Of a DNA stretch of 64,000 nucleotides, positions 1 through 12,283 are shown in pieces. Below the pieces are notes generated by a model. It was not told where the DNA came from, searched no databases, and saw only the letters and a list, made by a program, of their open reading frames with translations. Source of the DNA: Nannochloropsis salina CCMP1776 (taxonomy: Eukaryota > Sar > Eustigmatophyceae > Eustigmatales > Monodopsidaceae); the NCBI GenBank assembly GCA_004565275.1, contig SDOX01000101.1, positions 51,491 to 115,490 of the forward strand, given 5' to 3'. The number at the start of each line of letters is the position of its first letter. Position 1 is the first letter of the stretch. The position numbers and the translations under genes are program-made.

Positions 1-112
1 GTGAAGGTTTGTCCTCACGCTATGGGACTGATCGCCAGAGAAGATGGCTACGACATGCAATGCCCGAGTGGAGTTCCCGAGCCGAGTGGAGGGCGTCCGA
101 GAAGGGAAAAAG

Positions 113-864
113 TCATAATTGGATCCTAATTAAGTTAGCATTTCTAGGGTGTGTGAGGGCCACAGAAGAATCCTGATGGTTTTTCAAGCACTGGAAGCCG
201 TTCTTTGGGAGTTGTACCGTGTGAAGAAGCACGCCCATGTACTCCACCTGTGATTTGTCCGTCCACATGTGAAGAGAAACGCAGCCCACCATAAAGCGTA
301 GAGCCGCCGAACCTGGTAGTTGAAGCGGACGAATGAAATCGAGAATCAAGCCCCGCGCCGCTTCATGCATAGCTATCGAGAACTCTTTGATTATTTGGCG
401 AATGAGCACGATATATCTGGGGTTCAGGAAATAGGCAAACTCACGAAAATTCCAAGCGTCAGCGCTGCGAGACGATAGTCGCGGATCAGGAAGCCCACGA
501 GCTTGACAGTGTCCACTGCCTGCGTTTCGGCCAAGTAAGGGACTGTGTCGGTCATCTTGCGCTGCACCGTGGCATTACCGATGTTTGTCGTTGCATCGTC
601 GCACCGACCGTGGTGCCTTCTGTGATGGTGCTTCGCATGGGAAGTCCCGCCGTTCCTTATCATGGCATCGCCTTTCATACAGAAGATGTCGTTGAGGTGT
701 TTCTCTTCTTTCGACATACAGTAGAAGGGTTTCTTCCACAACCTATGGGTCTTTCGCTTGTCCATAGTTGTGGGTACAAAGGAACATTTGTTTATCCTGT
801 TTCCGCGATAATCCTCCTCCGCGCAAATAGACTCAGCTGTTGATTCTAAGGAATACAAGGGCAA
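113..864 (-). pseudogene. Possible fucosyltransferase-like glycosyltransferase remnant
   Basis: Two overlapping minus-strand open frames (424-864, then 113 to about 500) read like parts of one protein that changes frame near 430-500. The downstream frame contains the string CVSLHMWTDK. This resembles the nucleotide-sugar site of FUT8-like and peptide-O-fucosyltransferases (pattern H-x-R-x-x-D-K), but W stands where R is expected. The upstream frame is rich in charged residues and has no motif I recognise. A GTGAGT at the frame change could be a splice donor, but no acceptor keeps the frame. I read it as a decayed or partial gene. The motif match is short, so the family call is weak; an unrelated hypothetical protein is quite possible. 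Confidence 0.25.
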
Positions 865-1789
865 TCATCCTCCGCGCGAGTGTGTTTCCCAACCTCTGAA
901 TCAGCTGAGACTATTTAGACCATGCTTAAACTAGAAATTCTGGTTTGAAATGACATTCTGTGGACACAAAGAGGTAAATAAGATATTGTTAATGGTGCAT
1001 TATGGTATATTCAGGGCAAAAAAGCTGCACACTTTGCCATCGAGGTGCAGCACCGCATCTTTTCACACCTGCACTTTCGCTCCTTTGCCCCTTTCCGAAG
1101 GTGCGTGCCTTCCCTGCTCACTGGTCTTTTGGACTCAGTGAAGAGTCCGACCATTCCATAGGACCCTTTTCGGGTGCTTGTGATCCTGGACTTCTGGTAT
1201 AAGATCCAGGAAGCGGTCTTGCGCATCACACGCAGCAAAAACATGTATTGATGCTTTGGAATCCATGCCACGATTGTTCACCCTACAAATCCTTCGAATA
1301 AGATCTCGCTGAAAACGAGTTAACTAAGTTACGGATACGCAGATTTGCTCTTCTGATGATCGACTGCTATTCAGAATTGTCGATCTGCTGAAGCATAAAC
1401 AGTATACCTTTCTTCATCATCTTCCAAGTTTCAGACTACATCTTGATCGTGTGAGCCTTCCTTTCAACATTTTTCCGGTGCATGATGGCGACTGTAAGTG
1501 TCCCGATATGGAAAACCATCCGCCTTTCCCCCCATGATTTCTTGAAGGAGTATTTTTCATGATTGCATAGAGCCACGGCTCTCTTTTCTTTATCACAGAG
1601 GGCACTCTTTTGGCGGGAATGTTGTCTGCTTCTTGTCGTGTGGCTTTGCATAACTACTTGCGGGTCTTGTTCCTGGCCATTGGCGTAAGACGCTAACAGG
1701 AGACCAGAAAGAGATAGTCTGTGAGTATGTGAGTGCTCACTCTTTTAAAATCAACAGGAAAGATTCCCGAAAGAGGATATGTATAACGG
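865..1789. other. No recognisable gene
   Basis: Only short open frames on both strands (about 60-90 codons), none with a motif, good splice signals or similarity to the rest of the window. A minus-strand frame at 1436-1651 is basic (many K and R) but unrecognised. Confidence 0.4.
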
Positions 1790-4700
1790 CTGTAACAGAT
1801 GTAATCCTGTAAAACGGCTTGAACGGCTCTTTCTACCTCCTATCGCTGATCTCTTGTTCCCTTAGCGTCATAATCACATCATTCCTATACTCCTAAGTCA
1901 TTTTGAGTATGATACGTAGCAATTAACCTTATAACTCACGCGTATAAGAAAAAAACAATATTTCTCATCTTTCACATAACTACAGCTGATACCACAGCTG
2001 CCTTCCAAATCCCAATTAAGACTTATAACACATCATTCGATCACGTATAATCGATTATCGAATACTGAGTAAGGGTTTTGTCAAAATATCAGCGAGTTGC
2101 AAAATAAATCATTTTCGCTTCTTTACTTTCAACTTTCTCTCACTCACGAAGCGATGTCGTACATCGATATGCCTAGTCCTCTTATGTTTAATAGGATTAT
2201 TGCTCATCGCAATACAAGCTTTATTATCCTCCATAATCATGCTAGGCTCATCTTACTTAAATCTGAGGTCCGTAAGTAATTGACGTATGTAAACTGCATT
2301 TTCTGTCGCCGAACAAGCTGATATTAGCTCCGATTCAGCTGACGATAGAGCCACTACATATTGTTACTTGGCTCGCCAATCAATAGTAGCGACATTCTCG
2401 CAGTGACTTAATGTAAGGACATAACCAGACGTCGAACGTCTATTATCTTTATCACCAGCGTAATCCGCATCTGCGTATCCCACAAGATTTAAACCTCTCG
2501 CAGAATTACCCGTGTATTTAAGTCCAATATTACGAGTACCTTTCAGGTACCCCAACACTCGCTTTGCCGCAATCCCATGCTCTCCATTTGATGCTTGCAA
2601 GTGTTTCCCTATGAGTGCACCGCAAATGCAACAACAATAAGCTACCTACAAGCTTCATGTACTCACGATCTGGTTTGATACCATTGTCATCCATTTTCGT
2701 TAGAGTTCCTTCCATCGGTGTCAATACTGGCTTGCAATCAGCCATTTCAAACTTCTTGAGTACCATATCAATGTAAGCTCTCTGAGAGATTTCCATGACT
2801 CTCTTCTCTCTATTGCGTTTGATTGCCATACCAAGTAACCAATCGAGTTATTTCAAGTCCTTCATGCTAAATTCCTTAGAAATAGCTTGCGTGAAATTAT
2901 TGACCGTCGCCCTGGAATTACTAGCAATCATTGAATCGTCCTCATATAGGACTATAACCAGTATTTCATCACTAGATCCAAACTTCACATATAATCATGG
3001 ATCCGCAGAAGGGTGGAAACCATATCCTCGAAACCAACCATCAATCTTCTTATGCCAGTTTCGTCTAGATTGCTTCAGGCGATATAATGACTTACGCAAT
3101 CGACAAACTAGCTCTTCGCCATTTGGTCCATGCTTTTCGTATCCCTGTGGCTTCTTGATGAAAACCTTTTCTTCAAGGTCTGATTGAAGGTAAGCTGTAT
3201 CTACACCCATGTTATCCAGCTCCAAATCTAATACGCATGCTAGGGCCAATACCAAACGAACCGTAGTTATTGATGCAACGGGTGCATAAGTATGGAGGTA
3301 GTCATATCCATACTCTTGACTTTGGCAATAAATCTTGCCTTCCACCTCAAGATAACGCCAATTTGATCTCGTTTATCTGTTTCAACCCAACCGCTCGAGA
3401 TGCATCGTACTCCTTTCGGTAAGGGGGTCAACTCCCAAGTACCGTTCTTGATGTGCGCTTGATATTCTGCATCCTTGGCTTTCTTCCTAATAGCTTGCAC
3501 TTCAATTTTATCCTTCTATTGATGACAGTCCTCACTTATAATTTCTGAAGCTGCAGCAAAAATTATATCACCTCTCATGGTTACTAATCCATCATTCAAT
3601 CGATGATGTTCACGAGCCTTTGTCCTGCTTCGTGTGCGCCCGATAATATTCATATTCTGAATAATATCATCCGTGTCTTTCCATCCTGTCGCCCCCACTT
3701 GCGACTGATCCTCTCTGACATGATTAAGATTGCGATCATCAGGTCGATCATCTTGATGTTCACCATTATCAATATTTGTATTGACAGGCGGTTCCTCATC
3801 CTTTTGATGAGCCCCCACTGTCTTCATAGACTTCCTATCATAGTCTTCTTCTTCATGATAACTCTCAACCCTGGTGATAGGTTTCATCTTTTTTGCCGGA
3901 AATGTCGCCGCATCGAACGTGACATGACCAATTCTAATGAATTTCCCAATAGAAGGCATGAAGGCATATAGATCCGATAACATTTGGGATTATTTCCTAC
4001 ATCATCATAGCCAATCATTATTCCCTCTAGAGCGCGATCATCAAAATTTCCTCTCGCAACAGACGTATTATGAGAAAGTGCCTTGCATCCGAACATTCTA
4101 AAAAAATTCACATTAGCATGCTTCCCGAACATTTGATAGTAGGGCGTTTCATCTGCACTCAATGCAGATGTTCTCGACCGGTTTAAAAGTAAGCAGCTGT
4201 ATATAAAGCTTCAGCCCAGAACTGCATTCCTAATCCGGCTTGTATACGAAGACTCCGAGACATCTTTGATAATACGTGCCATGATTTTACGGGAACTTTA
4301 TTACCCTGTGCCCCATATGGCATACCGAGATCTTCTCTAATGCCATGGCTCTTGCAAAAATTCTTTTGAAATCTATTTCCGCGTGTTCATCTCCATTGTC
4401 CGATCTTATTCACCTCAAAGTATTCACTTTGCGATCGCGAAATAATACATTCATATCCTGAATATATCGCTTAAAACAATCTAGAGATTCTGACTTGTGT
4501 CTCATCGGATATACTTCGCTCTATCGGTTGTAATCATCCGTAAAACCACCCTCCATCGGTTGTAATCATCTGTAGAATTTATCGCACACTGTGCGCCTCC
4601 AAGTGATTCTACCTCTAATAATCCGAGTACATCAGTATGAACTAGTTCAAGTGGCTCCTTTGCCCTATCTCTAGGTTTGGTACCGAAACTTAATTTATTC

Positions 4701-7700
4701 TGTTTCGCTCGCTCACACGTTCCAGAAACATTAGGTTTCTTAATCCCTTTTGGCACTCCGTTACCATCAACTTCACCCCTTTGCCTCAGGTATTCGTAAT
4801 TGATGTGACCGAATCTCTTGTGCCATAATTCAGGTGAGCTATCTACAGTAGCTTCCTCACATGGTTTGCCGTAGTAGTCTAACATATACATGCTATCAAC
4901 TTTCCTTATCGGCAAGCACGTATCACCTTCCTTCATCATACCCTTTTTACGGATTATTATATCTCTACCGGCTTCATCGATCTTAGCCATGGATAATAAA
5001 TCACGACTCGGATTGGGTACCACAATTACGTCCTTGAACATATTCCCTTCGATAGTACCGTCTGATGCGAATAAACAAACCAAAACAACGTTGTGGATAA
5101 CCCAATATCCAATTCAGTTCTTCAGTACGACTACTATTCTCCCTGAGAATGTAGACCAATGATTCACCCAAGAATCTCGCACTAAGATGACCAATACGAC
5201 AGATAACCAAAGACAACCAAAGACACTGGTCGACACCAGTAATGTTGTCGTACAATAATATAACATATAAATGATTAGGTGGACGCAAACCATGACATGA
5301 TACAGTAGCGATCAGCACATCGCGATACAGACTGTTGGATCCATAAAGGATATAGGTGCAACACTGTGAGATGGCTCGCTTAACCTCCTATCGCCGATCT
5401 CATGCTCCCTTAGTATCATCATGTCGTCCTTATATTCGCGTCACCCCCACTCGTACTCCTAATCATTTGAATATGATCCACAGCAGTTAATCCCATAACT
5501 CGCACACTTAAATTAAGAACCATATCTCTCATCTCCAATATATCTACAGCTGATCCCACAGCTGTCTCCAGATCCCAATTATGCATGCTAATGCCAATAT
5601 CAAACGTATAGTCGTCATCGATGCAACCGGTGCATAAGTATGGAGATAATCATATCCATACTCTTGACTATAGCCCTTTGCAATGAATCTTGCCTTTCTC
5701 CTTAAGATAACACCATTCTGATCTCGCTTGTCAGTTTCAACCCAGCCACTCGAGATGCACCGTTCTCCCTTCGGTAAGGGGGTTAGTTCCCAGGTACCAT
5801 TTCTCATATGGGCCTGGTACTCTGCATCCCTGGCTTTCCTCCTTTCAGCTCGCACGTTAGCTTGATCCTCCTCGTGGCGACAGCTCACATTCATTATCCC
5901 TGATGCTGCAGCGAAGGCTAAATCACCTCCCATAATTGCAAACCCATCATCTATCCGATGATGTTCACGAGCCTTAGTCTTGCTCCGTGTGCGTCCCATA
6001 TTGTTCATATTCTGAACAATATCATCCGTGTCTTTCCATCCTGTCGCCCCCACTTGCGACGGATCCTCCCTGACATGATCGATACTACGATCATCGGGGG
6101 GGTTCATCTTGATGTAAATCATCCTCGATGCCATCATCATCCTCACTTGTATTCGTAGGTGGTACCTCATCTATCTGATGAGCCCCCACTGTCTTCATAG
6201 AATCCTTATCATCTTTTTCCTCATTATGATAAGTTTCAACTCTAATGTTAGGTTCCCTTACACCCGCCGGGAATGTCTCTTCATCAAACGTTACATGACC
6301 AGATCTGAGGTATTTTCCGTAGTAGTCTAACATATACATGTTATCTACCTTTCTTATCGGCAAACATGTATCACCTTTCCTAATTACGCCCTTTCCTTTA
6401 CGGATTATTATATCTCCACCAGCTTTATCAATTCTAGCCATGGATAATAGGTCTCGACTTACGTTTGGTACCACAATAACGTCCTTAAACATGACACCTT
6501 TAATGGTACCATCGCAATGTTTTACCTTCATTATCCAATCCCCAATGGAATGTACTTCTAGTTTATCACCATTTGCTTTATATACGTGACCATAATGTCG
6601 TCTATTTGTCAATCCCGTAGTGTCTCTCTTCATATGGGATGTAGCTCCGCTATCCACCATTACAGAAGTCGATATCATCTGCCTTATGCTAGTATCCGCC
6701 CTTTTGTTAGCTAGCAGGCAAGTGTAGGAATGTTCCTTTGGGTTAGATTTCGGGCATTCATTGCCCCAGTGGTCTGCGCTTCCACAGTACCGACAACCAT
6801 TTCCGCCCTGCAATCCTTTGCCACGACCACGTCCATTACGGCCTCCACGGCCTCCATTTCCCCGTCCGTAACTAATGCGCCCGCCTTTGCCAGGGCCATT
6901 GTAGGGGTTGCCAGGTACACGCTCATACCGGCCCGATTTGTTCTCATTACTAGGAGGTCCCGCTCGGCCTCCACCATTCTTCCTTACGAGGCATTCCTGT
7001 TCTTTATGCCCATACTTACCGCACCAATTGCAGTATCCATTGAAGCTAACTGCTAAGCATTGGTCATCCTTGACCTTATTAGCAATGTTAGTCACAAAAT
7101 GATTGGTCATTTTTGACTTCAAATTAGCATACGTCATCGAATCTTGTGTTTCCAGACTCACTTTAACAATTCCATATACCGATGGAATTTTGTTAATCAG
7201 GTGTGTGAGAAGCATGGATTCATTAATATCCACGTCGAAACGATTCTTCATTTTTCTTGCCAGCTCCTCAGCTGCTTCGAAAGTTTCCCCCGGGTCACCA
7301 TTCTCATTGAAATTGAGGCGACTGAACTCAGACATAAGTAATGCGTTTTGAGTCTCTCCCCTCAATTCATATTTGTCAGTGAGTGCTTTAAACGCACCAG
7401 CTCCATGTTTATCCAAACGGAATTTTTCGATAAGATTTGCTGCCGCCCCTTTCAGGTACTTCTTAAGCGTGAAGTAACCCTTCGCATTCTTCTCATCATA
7501 AGATTTTTCCTCGTCCCCAGAAATCGGTGGCCTGGTTAATCCAACAATGATATCTGCCATCTCTGGGTCCTTGGCACCAACGAAGCTTTCGATATCGCGT
7601 TTCCACGCGTCCCAATCCTCCAATCTTCCACTGAAGATTGCCATTCTGTAGTCATCCATATCACCCATGACTTTGAGGTTGTGATCCTGGCCAGCCCAAT

Positions 7701-8980
7701 ATTCAGCCTCCAGATCAAATCAAATGCTGTCTTTAATCTAGCAAATCCAATTACCAATTAAAACAGCCCTTACTCTCTGCAAATCCAATTGCACGAGATC
7801 GATTCAGTAAATCAGACCACTATTTCTGCAAATCCAATTGCACCAGAAATAGACCGTCGATCAGTGTCTTTTTCATTCAACTCAAAAGGTTAGGTCAATT
7901 AGGGCCCATAACCTGATGCGAATAAACAAACCAAAACAACGTTGTGGATAGCCCAATATCCAATTCAGTTCTTCAGTTCGACTACTATTCTCCCTGAGAA
8001 TGTTAGACCAACGATTCACCCAAGAATCTCGCACTAAGATGACCAATACGATCGACAACCAAAGACACTGGTCGACGCTAGTCATGTTGTCGTATAACAA
8101 TGTGACATGTAAAATGGTTAGGTGGACGCAAACCATGACATGATACAGTAGCGATCAGCACATCGTGATACAGACTGTTGGATCCATAAAGGATACAGGT
8201 GCAATACTATAAGATGGCTCGCTTAACCTCCTATCGCTGATCTCATGCTCCCTTAGCATCATCATGTCGTCCTTATGTTCGCGTCATAGTATCCCTCTTC
8301 AAGTGGGATGTAGCTCCGCTATCCACATCATAGAAGATGCTTGTGGTTCCACAACACGTGCATATGTTTTCTTGGTCGCCAACAAGCATGTGTAAGAATG
8401 CTCTTTTGAGTTGGATTCGTATCTGTTTTTAGATTTCGGGCATTCATTGCCCCAGTGGTCCGCAGCTCTACAATATCGGCAACCATTGCCACCGTGCAAT
8501 CCTTTGCCACGTCCACGTCCATTACAGCCTCCATTTCGTCGGCTATAATAACTGCGCCCGCCTTTGCCAGGGCTATTGTAGGGGTTGCCAGGTACACGTT
8601 CATACCGGCCCAATTTGTTTCCATTATTAGGTCCTATTCGGCCTCCACCATTTTTCTTGACTAGGCATTCTTGTTCTTTATGCCCGTCTTTACTGCATCA
8701 ATTGCAGTATCTATTGAAGTTTATTGCTAAATATTGGTCATCCTTGACCTTGTGAGCTATATTCGTCACAAAATGATTGATCATTTTGGACTTCAGATAT
8801 GCATACGTCATGGAATCTTGAGTTTCTAGACTCACTTTCACCATTCCATTAACCGATGGAATTTTATTGATTAGGTGAGTAAATAGCGTGGATTCATCGA
8901 TTTCCATTCTCAAATCGATTCTTGATCTTCCTAGCTAGCTCCTCAGCTGCTTCGAAGGTTTCTCCTGGATCATCATTATC
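1790..8980 (-). mobile_element. Ty1/copia LTR retroelement fossil (copy A), old and broken
   Basis: Minus-strand Copia remnant split by a nested second copy (5063-8286). From its 5' side (high coordinates) it shows gag with a CCHC knuckle, the protease DSGATSH motif, the GAG-pre-integrase region, parts of integrase, reverse transcriptase and RNase H, and a degraded piece of 3' LTR around 1790-1890. It lacks its own 5' LTR. It is clearly more diverged from the other copies in the window than they are from each other, so it is probably the oldest here. It is broken, with many breaks (more than ten). Confidence 0.85.
5063..8286 (-). mobile_element. Ty1/copia element (copy B) with two LTRs, nested in copy A, shortened
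   Basis: The LTR at 5063-5443 is the 3' LTR in the element's sense and the one at 7914-8286 is the 5' LTR. Both have near-perfect inverted ends (TGA[C/T]GCGAAT on the outside). A primer-binding site reading GGTTATGGGCCC in sense lies at 7902-7913, and a purine tract (GAGTGGGGG in sense) lies next to the 3' LTR at 5444-5452. The coding part keeps gag with two zinc knuckles, the protease and the first part of reverse transcriptase. The copy is much shorter than full length and broken. I see no matching 5-bp target repeats. It must be younger than copy A, into which it is inserted. Confidence 0.88.
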
Positions 8981-8992
8981 GTTAACGGCCAC

Positions 8993-9044
8993 AAGCTTCG
9001 GCGAATGGGGGAAGTGGCAAGTTTCGGCGGATGGGGGAAGTGGC
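8993..9044. repeat. 26-bp direct repeat, two units
   Basis: Two tandem 26-bp units (8993-9018, 9019-9044) differ at two positions. They sit just outside the 5' end of Copia copy A. The stretch to 9325 is the presumed promoter region of the next gene and shows nothing else I can name. An adjoining 18-bp string (TAACGGCCACAAG[C/T]TTC at 8983-9000) recurs in inverted form near 16895 and 17026. Confidence 0.6.
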
Positions 9045-9325
9045 TTCAACGACCTTAGCTTTTTTCGCTGTATATTTTCAAGGTATTAAAGCTGTAAGGG
9101 ATCTACATTCACTTCACAATTGGATAAAAGGTAGTGTGTGTCACCATCTAGGTATCTATGTTAGGATAAAGCCTGGCTAAAAAAGGGAAGCACCTAGTCG
9201 GGCTTGTTATTGCATTTTGTGCTTTCCGTTGCACCTGGTATGCTATGGTGACTTGACTATTTACATTTTTTGTATATTAATTCCATCACGAATACATATA
9301 GACTTCGGACTATTACGTCTCAGCT

Positions 9326-10858
9326 ATGAGTCTATACCGCGAGCGAAAGGCAAAGTTCTACCTGGCGAAATCAGTGAAACGATTCAAAAACCCTTTCACT
9401 CATGTGTTGGGTGCTGTAATACTGGCCCTACTAATATGGCACCTGTATCGAGGGCTGAAAGTCAATATACTTCCAGATCTTGTCCTTCCGAGCAACAGTG
9501 ACTGGCAAGTCGTCACTCTCACCGCAAAATCAGAGTCACAGAATAAGTCATCTCACATCTTTTGCCATGGGAACTCGACGAGCTCTGCACAATGCCTTCT
9601 TGAAAATGTTATATTGAGTAAAGGTACAATTTGGCTTTTTGGCGAGAACTCAACAATCAAGGTACCTTCTATGCTTTGCTCAACGGTGAACAAAGAATCT
9701 TCTCACGCTGCTACTTGCAAGGTGAATGTGATCTCAGATATCACTTCCGTCACAAGCGAGGAGCTTCAGGAAAATGAAACTGTCTACTTTGATTGGGGCG
9801 TCACCTTACATCGTTTGAATCCGACAAATTCCTACCATACCCTCTTCGAGGATATGATTCCAACGTTGGCAAGGATGCATAGAAATCTGTATCCTGATAA
9901 AGATGTCACTGGTCTAAGCATAGATACTATGATGAAGACTGTAAAATGGGGGGTGTTTCTAACAGATACTTTTCCTAATGACTTGCTGGACAGCAAATTT
10001 TGGAAAGAGTTCCTGCCAGAGATAATCATAGTTCCTCCTTCAGAAAACCACATATACCACGTTCAAAATCTTCTTGCGGGGACCGGAACACCTTGCGCTC
10101 ACTGGGGTCATTGTCATCCTGACAATCGGCCCAGGGGAATCTTCGATCCTCCCGATGCGGCTTTGAATTTGCGTTCGCTCGTCTTCCATCGATATGGCAT
10201 TCTAGAAAGGGAACAGCTAGTCACTATCCGAGTTCCGCGGAAGAATCATCCTCGAGTGACCTTAGTGCAAAGGTCAAAGAGTCGTTGCATCTACAATTTG
10301 CAAGAAGTTGTTAGCATGATTGAAGTGCAAATGGGCAGCTCTCCGAAAGTTGTTGATATGGCTCAGCTCTCTATCGAAGAACAGGTCTTATTAGCGTATA
10401 ATACTGACATTTTTATACTTGTGCATGGCGGTGCATTGACACATATACTTTGGCTTCCCACATGTGCCCTTATCATAGATATATATCCTCATGGATTCTC
10501 AATTGATCATCACAGTGGCATTGTCCACTGGATTCGAAAGTCCATGGAGCCAGCTTATCATATCGGTCACTTACCATTTGCAGTTGAAACGTCAGTTGGT
10601 CAAAGTACAACGCAGGGACCTTTGATTTCTGGATGCGTGTGTCATACTGCTGGGTGTCAATTTCGCGTTTTCCAGAGTTCTACGAACATAACTCTGCATG
10701 CTGCGCGATTCGTTCCTCATCTGCAAGAGGGACTGCGTATTTGGCAAGAAGCTAATTACTCGGAACCCCTCTCTCCTAAGGCCTTCGATGATATTCAGAA
10801 AGAAAATCAACGGAAAAGAGACGCTGATGAGCGCTACCAGTACTCTCCATCTTGCTAG
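9326..10858 (+). CDS. GT61-type (EOGT/xylosyltransferase-like) glycosyltransferase, type II membrane protein
   Basis: An intronless frame of 510 residues starting at the first ATG. Residues 1-24 are basic (cytoplasmic), 25-41 form a membrane anchor (start HVLGAVILALL), and the rest would be lumenal with several N-x-S/T sites. Residues 169-180 (SYHTLFEDMIPT) and 318-326 (KSRCIYNLQ) match the conserved blocks of glycosyltransferase family 61 (DUF563). Residues 367-378 (HGGALTHILWLP) followed by a hydrophobic strand and ALIIDIYP match its C-terminal nucleotide-sugar block. Family members transfer GlcNAc, xylose or arabinose onto proteins or wall polysaccharides; the donor here cannot be read from sequence. 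The length fits the family. Neighbouring genes also modify glycans, which supports a Golgi role. Confidence 0.85.
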   Translation: MSLYRERKAKFYLAKSVKRFKNPFTHVLGAVILALLIWHLYRGLKVNILPDLVLPSNSDWQVVTLTAKSESQNKSSHIFCHGNSTSSAQCLLENVILSKGTIWLFGENSTIKVPSMLCSTVNKESSHAATCKVNVISDITSVTSEELQENETVYFDWGVTLHRLNPTNSYHTLFEDMIPTLARMHRNLYPDKDVTGLSIDTMMKTVKWGVFLTDTFPNDLLDSKFWKEFLPEIIIVPPSENHIYHVQNLLAGTGTPCAHWGHCHPDNRPRGIFDPPDAALNLRSLVFHRYGILEREQLVTIRVPRKNHPRVTLVQRSKSRCIYNLQEVVSMIEVQMGSSPKVVDMAQLSIEEQVLLAYNTDIFILVHGGALTHILWLPTCALIIDIYPHGFSIDHHSGIVHWIRKSMEPAYHIGHLPFAVETSVGQSTTQGPLISGCVCHTAGCQFRVFQSSTNITLHAARFVPHLQEGLRIWQEANYSEPLSPKAFDDIQKENQRKRDADERYQYSPSC

Positions 10859-11193
10859 ATTTTGACACGTGGAAACCTATATCATAAAGAAATGTTTGCA
10901 AAGAAATAGCGTATATAAGCTGTTAGCGCTCTGACGAAACATTCGCAGAGATTCTCAGTAATTGTTAAATCATCCTTTCTCAATTTTTGGATACCCACAC
11001 TTGGATACACACAAATTTCATGCCCTGGCGACGTGTGAAATATCGAAATTTGGGTGAAGAGCTGACTAAGATATCAAGAATTGATACGAATGAGTTTCGA
11101 TTTCTCGTCTGGAAAACAGAGTACTGTTTTTATCATACATACACATTTGTACAACACTACTCTTTTCTCAAAATACAGCAGTAGTATAGCGCG
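10859..11193. other. Intergenic, nothing recognised
   Basis: AT-rich sequence downstream of the GT61 gene. A 65-codon plus-strand frame at 10987-11184 has no motif and probably arises by chance. Confidence 0.4.
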
Positions 11194-11311
11194 CTAGTCG
11201 TCTTCCACGTCCGAAAATCGTGCATACCCCTCATAAATATCCTCAGGAACAACAAGCCTGGCGCAGTACTCGACATGAGGTCTGACAAATGCCCTGTTGA
11301 TTCCAGCAAAG
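11194..11311 (-). pseudogene. Possible C-terminal exon fragment of an unknown gene
   Basis: On the minus strand about 38 codons are open and end at a TAG (11194-11196), reading INRAFVRPHVEYCARL and then an acidic tail that ends DVEDD. The composition looks protein-like and an acidic C-terminus is common, but an in-frame stop lies just upstream and I see no clear acceptor. It overlaps the start of the neighbouring pseudogene on the other strand. It could be a leftover 3' exon or chance. Confidence 0.2.
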
Positions 11312-12283
11312 TGTCAGCAGCTCATCATTATTCAGCGACCCAAGCGCGATCAAAGCTTGTCTCCGATGGGACGTAAATCCACGGCTTATCCTGGTTCTCA
11401 CTGGTTGTGTTATGCTGTCGTTATCGACAACACTGCTACCTATAGACTTGTAGAGAAAGATTGCGCTGGCGCAAGTGAGAAAGAAGCCGAAGCCTTTTCG
11501 TCAAATCGGTCCACACAAGACGGCCACCACATACATTCAAACCGAAATGGTGCGATCACAAGATTTTCTTATACAAAGAGGCATTGTGTTGCCAATAGAC
11601 TGTCATCGCGACACAAAAGCTCCTTCTTTTCTGTTTGGGGTTCCCATGCATCTTTGATGCAAGAAAATCCCAGAAGCGAGGAAGTACTCTGGAAATCCTC
11701 TCGGCTACTTGGTTAGGACCCTGGAATCGATCCGTCGTGGCAACAATTCCCAAAATATCTTCATATCCAGCGAAGGGTACGACAAGGTCAGCGATGAAAT
11801 CGTGGCAAAAGTGACCTAACTTTTTGGAATTTTCAAACCAGGGTGGTGCTTTACTACAGACGCAAATAGGAACATCTCGTCAGCTCCTATTGTGAGCTTG
11901 CCAAACAGGGAAATCCGCTCATGTCCCCCCTGCACCTAAGAGATGTTTTGTGGAACGCGATGGCGGAAGTAGGCCCCGAGGCGGATGTGTCAGATTCACT
12001 GCCTAGCGTCCCTCCTGCTGATGGGCAATCTCATCTCAATGGCTTGTGCTACAAAAGTGTTTTAGAAACATACGGCAGACACTTCAGCCTCGAAAACATG
12101 GCATTGGTGCATTACAATGGCGTAGTGGACGCAAAAAAAGACCCCTGGGAAGTCCTGGTGCAGGATGTGATAATACTGGAGATGGAGAAGGAAGCGACGG
12201 CGGAGAAGGGCGGCCAAAGATGCTGCTTGAGATATGCGCGTTGTCTTTAAGGACATGACCTCCTCGCTTCCATGCCAGGTTCA
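11297..12283 (+). pseudogene. Decayed sulfotransferase-like gene
   Basis: Plus-strand pieces in more than one frame spell a sulfotransferase. Around 11500, IGPHKTATTYIQ fits the 5'-phosphosulfate (PAPS) P-loop. Around 11750, NIFISSEGYD and, around 11850, VVLYYRR fit the following strands. The C-terminal part at 11921-12200 contains HYNGVVDAKKDPWEVLVQDV, typical of the family end. The frame is interrupted by a TGA at 11655-11657, a TAA at about 11812, a frame change near 11820 and a TAG near 11866. I therefore read it as a dead host gene, not an intron-containing one: no GT-AG pair removes these faults. A distant relative of the two intact sulfotransferases in this window, it would have used PAPS to sulfate a glycan in the Golgi. 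Confidence 0.6.

Noticed and set aside
11655-11657. In-frame TGA as a selenocysteine codon in the sulfotransferase-like gene
   Set aside because: Other stops and a frame change follow in the same gene, so ordinary decay explains it better.
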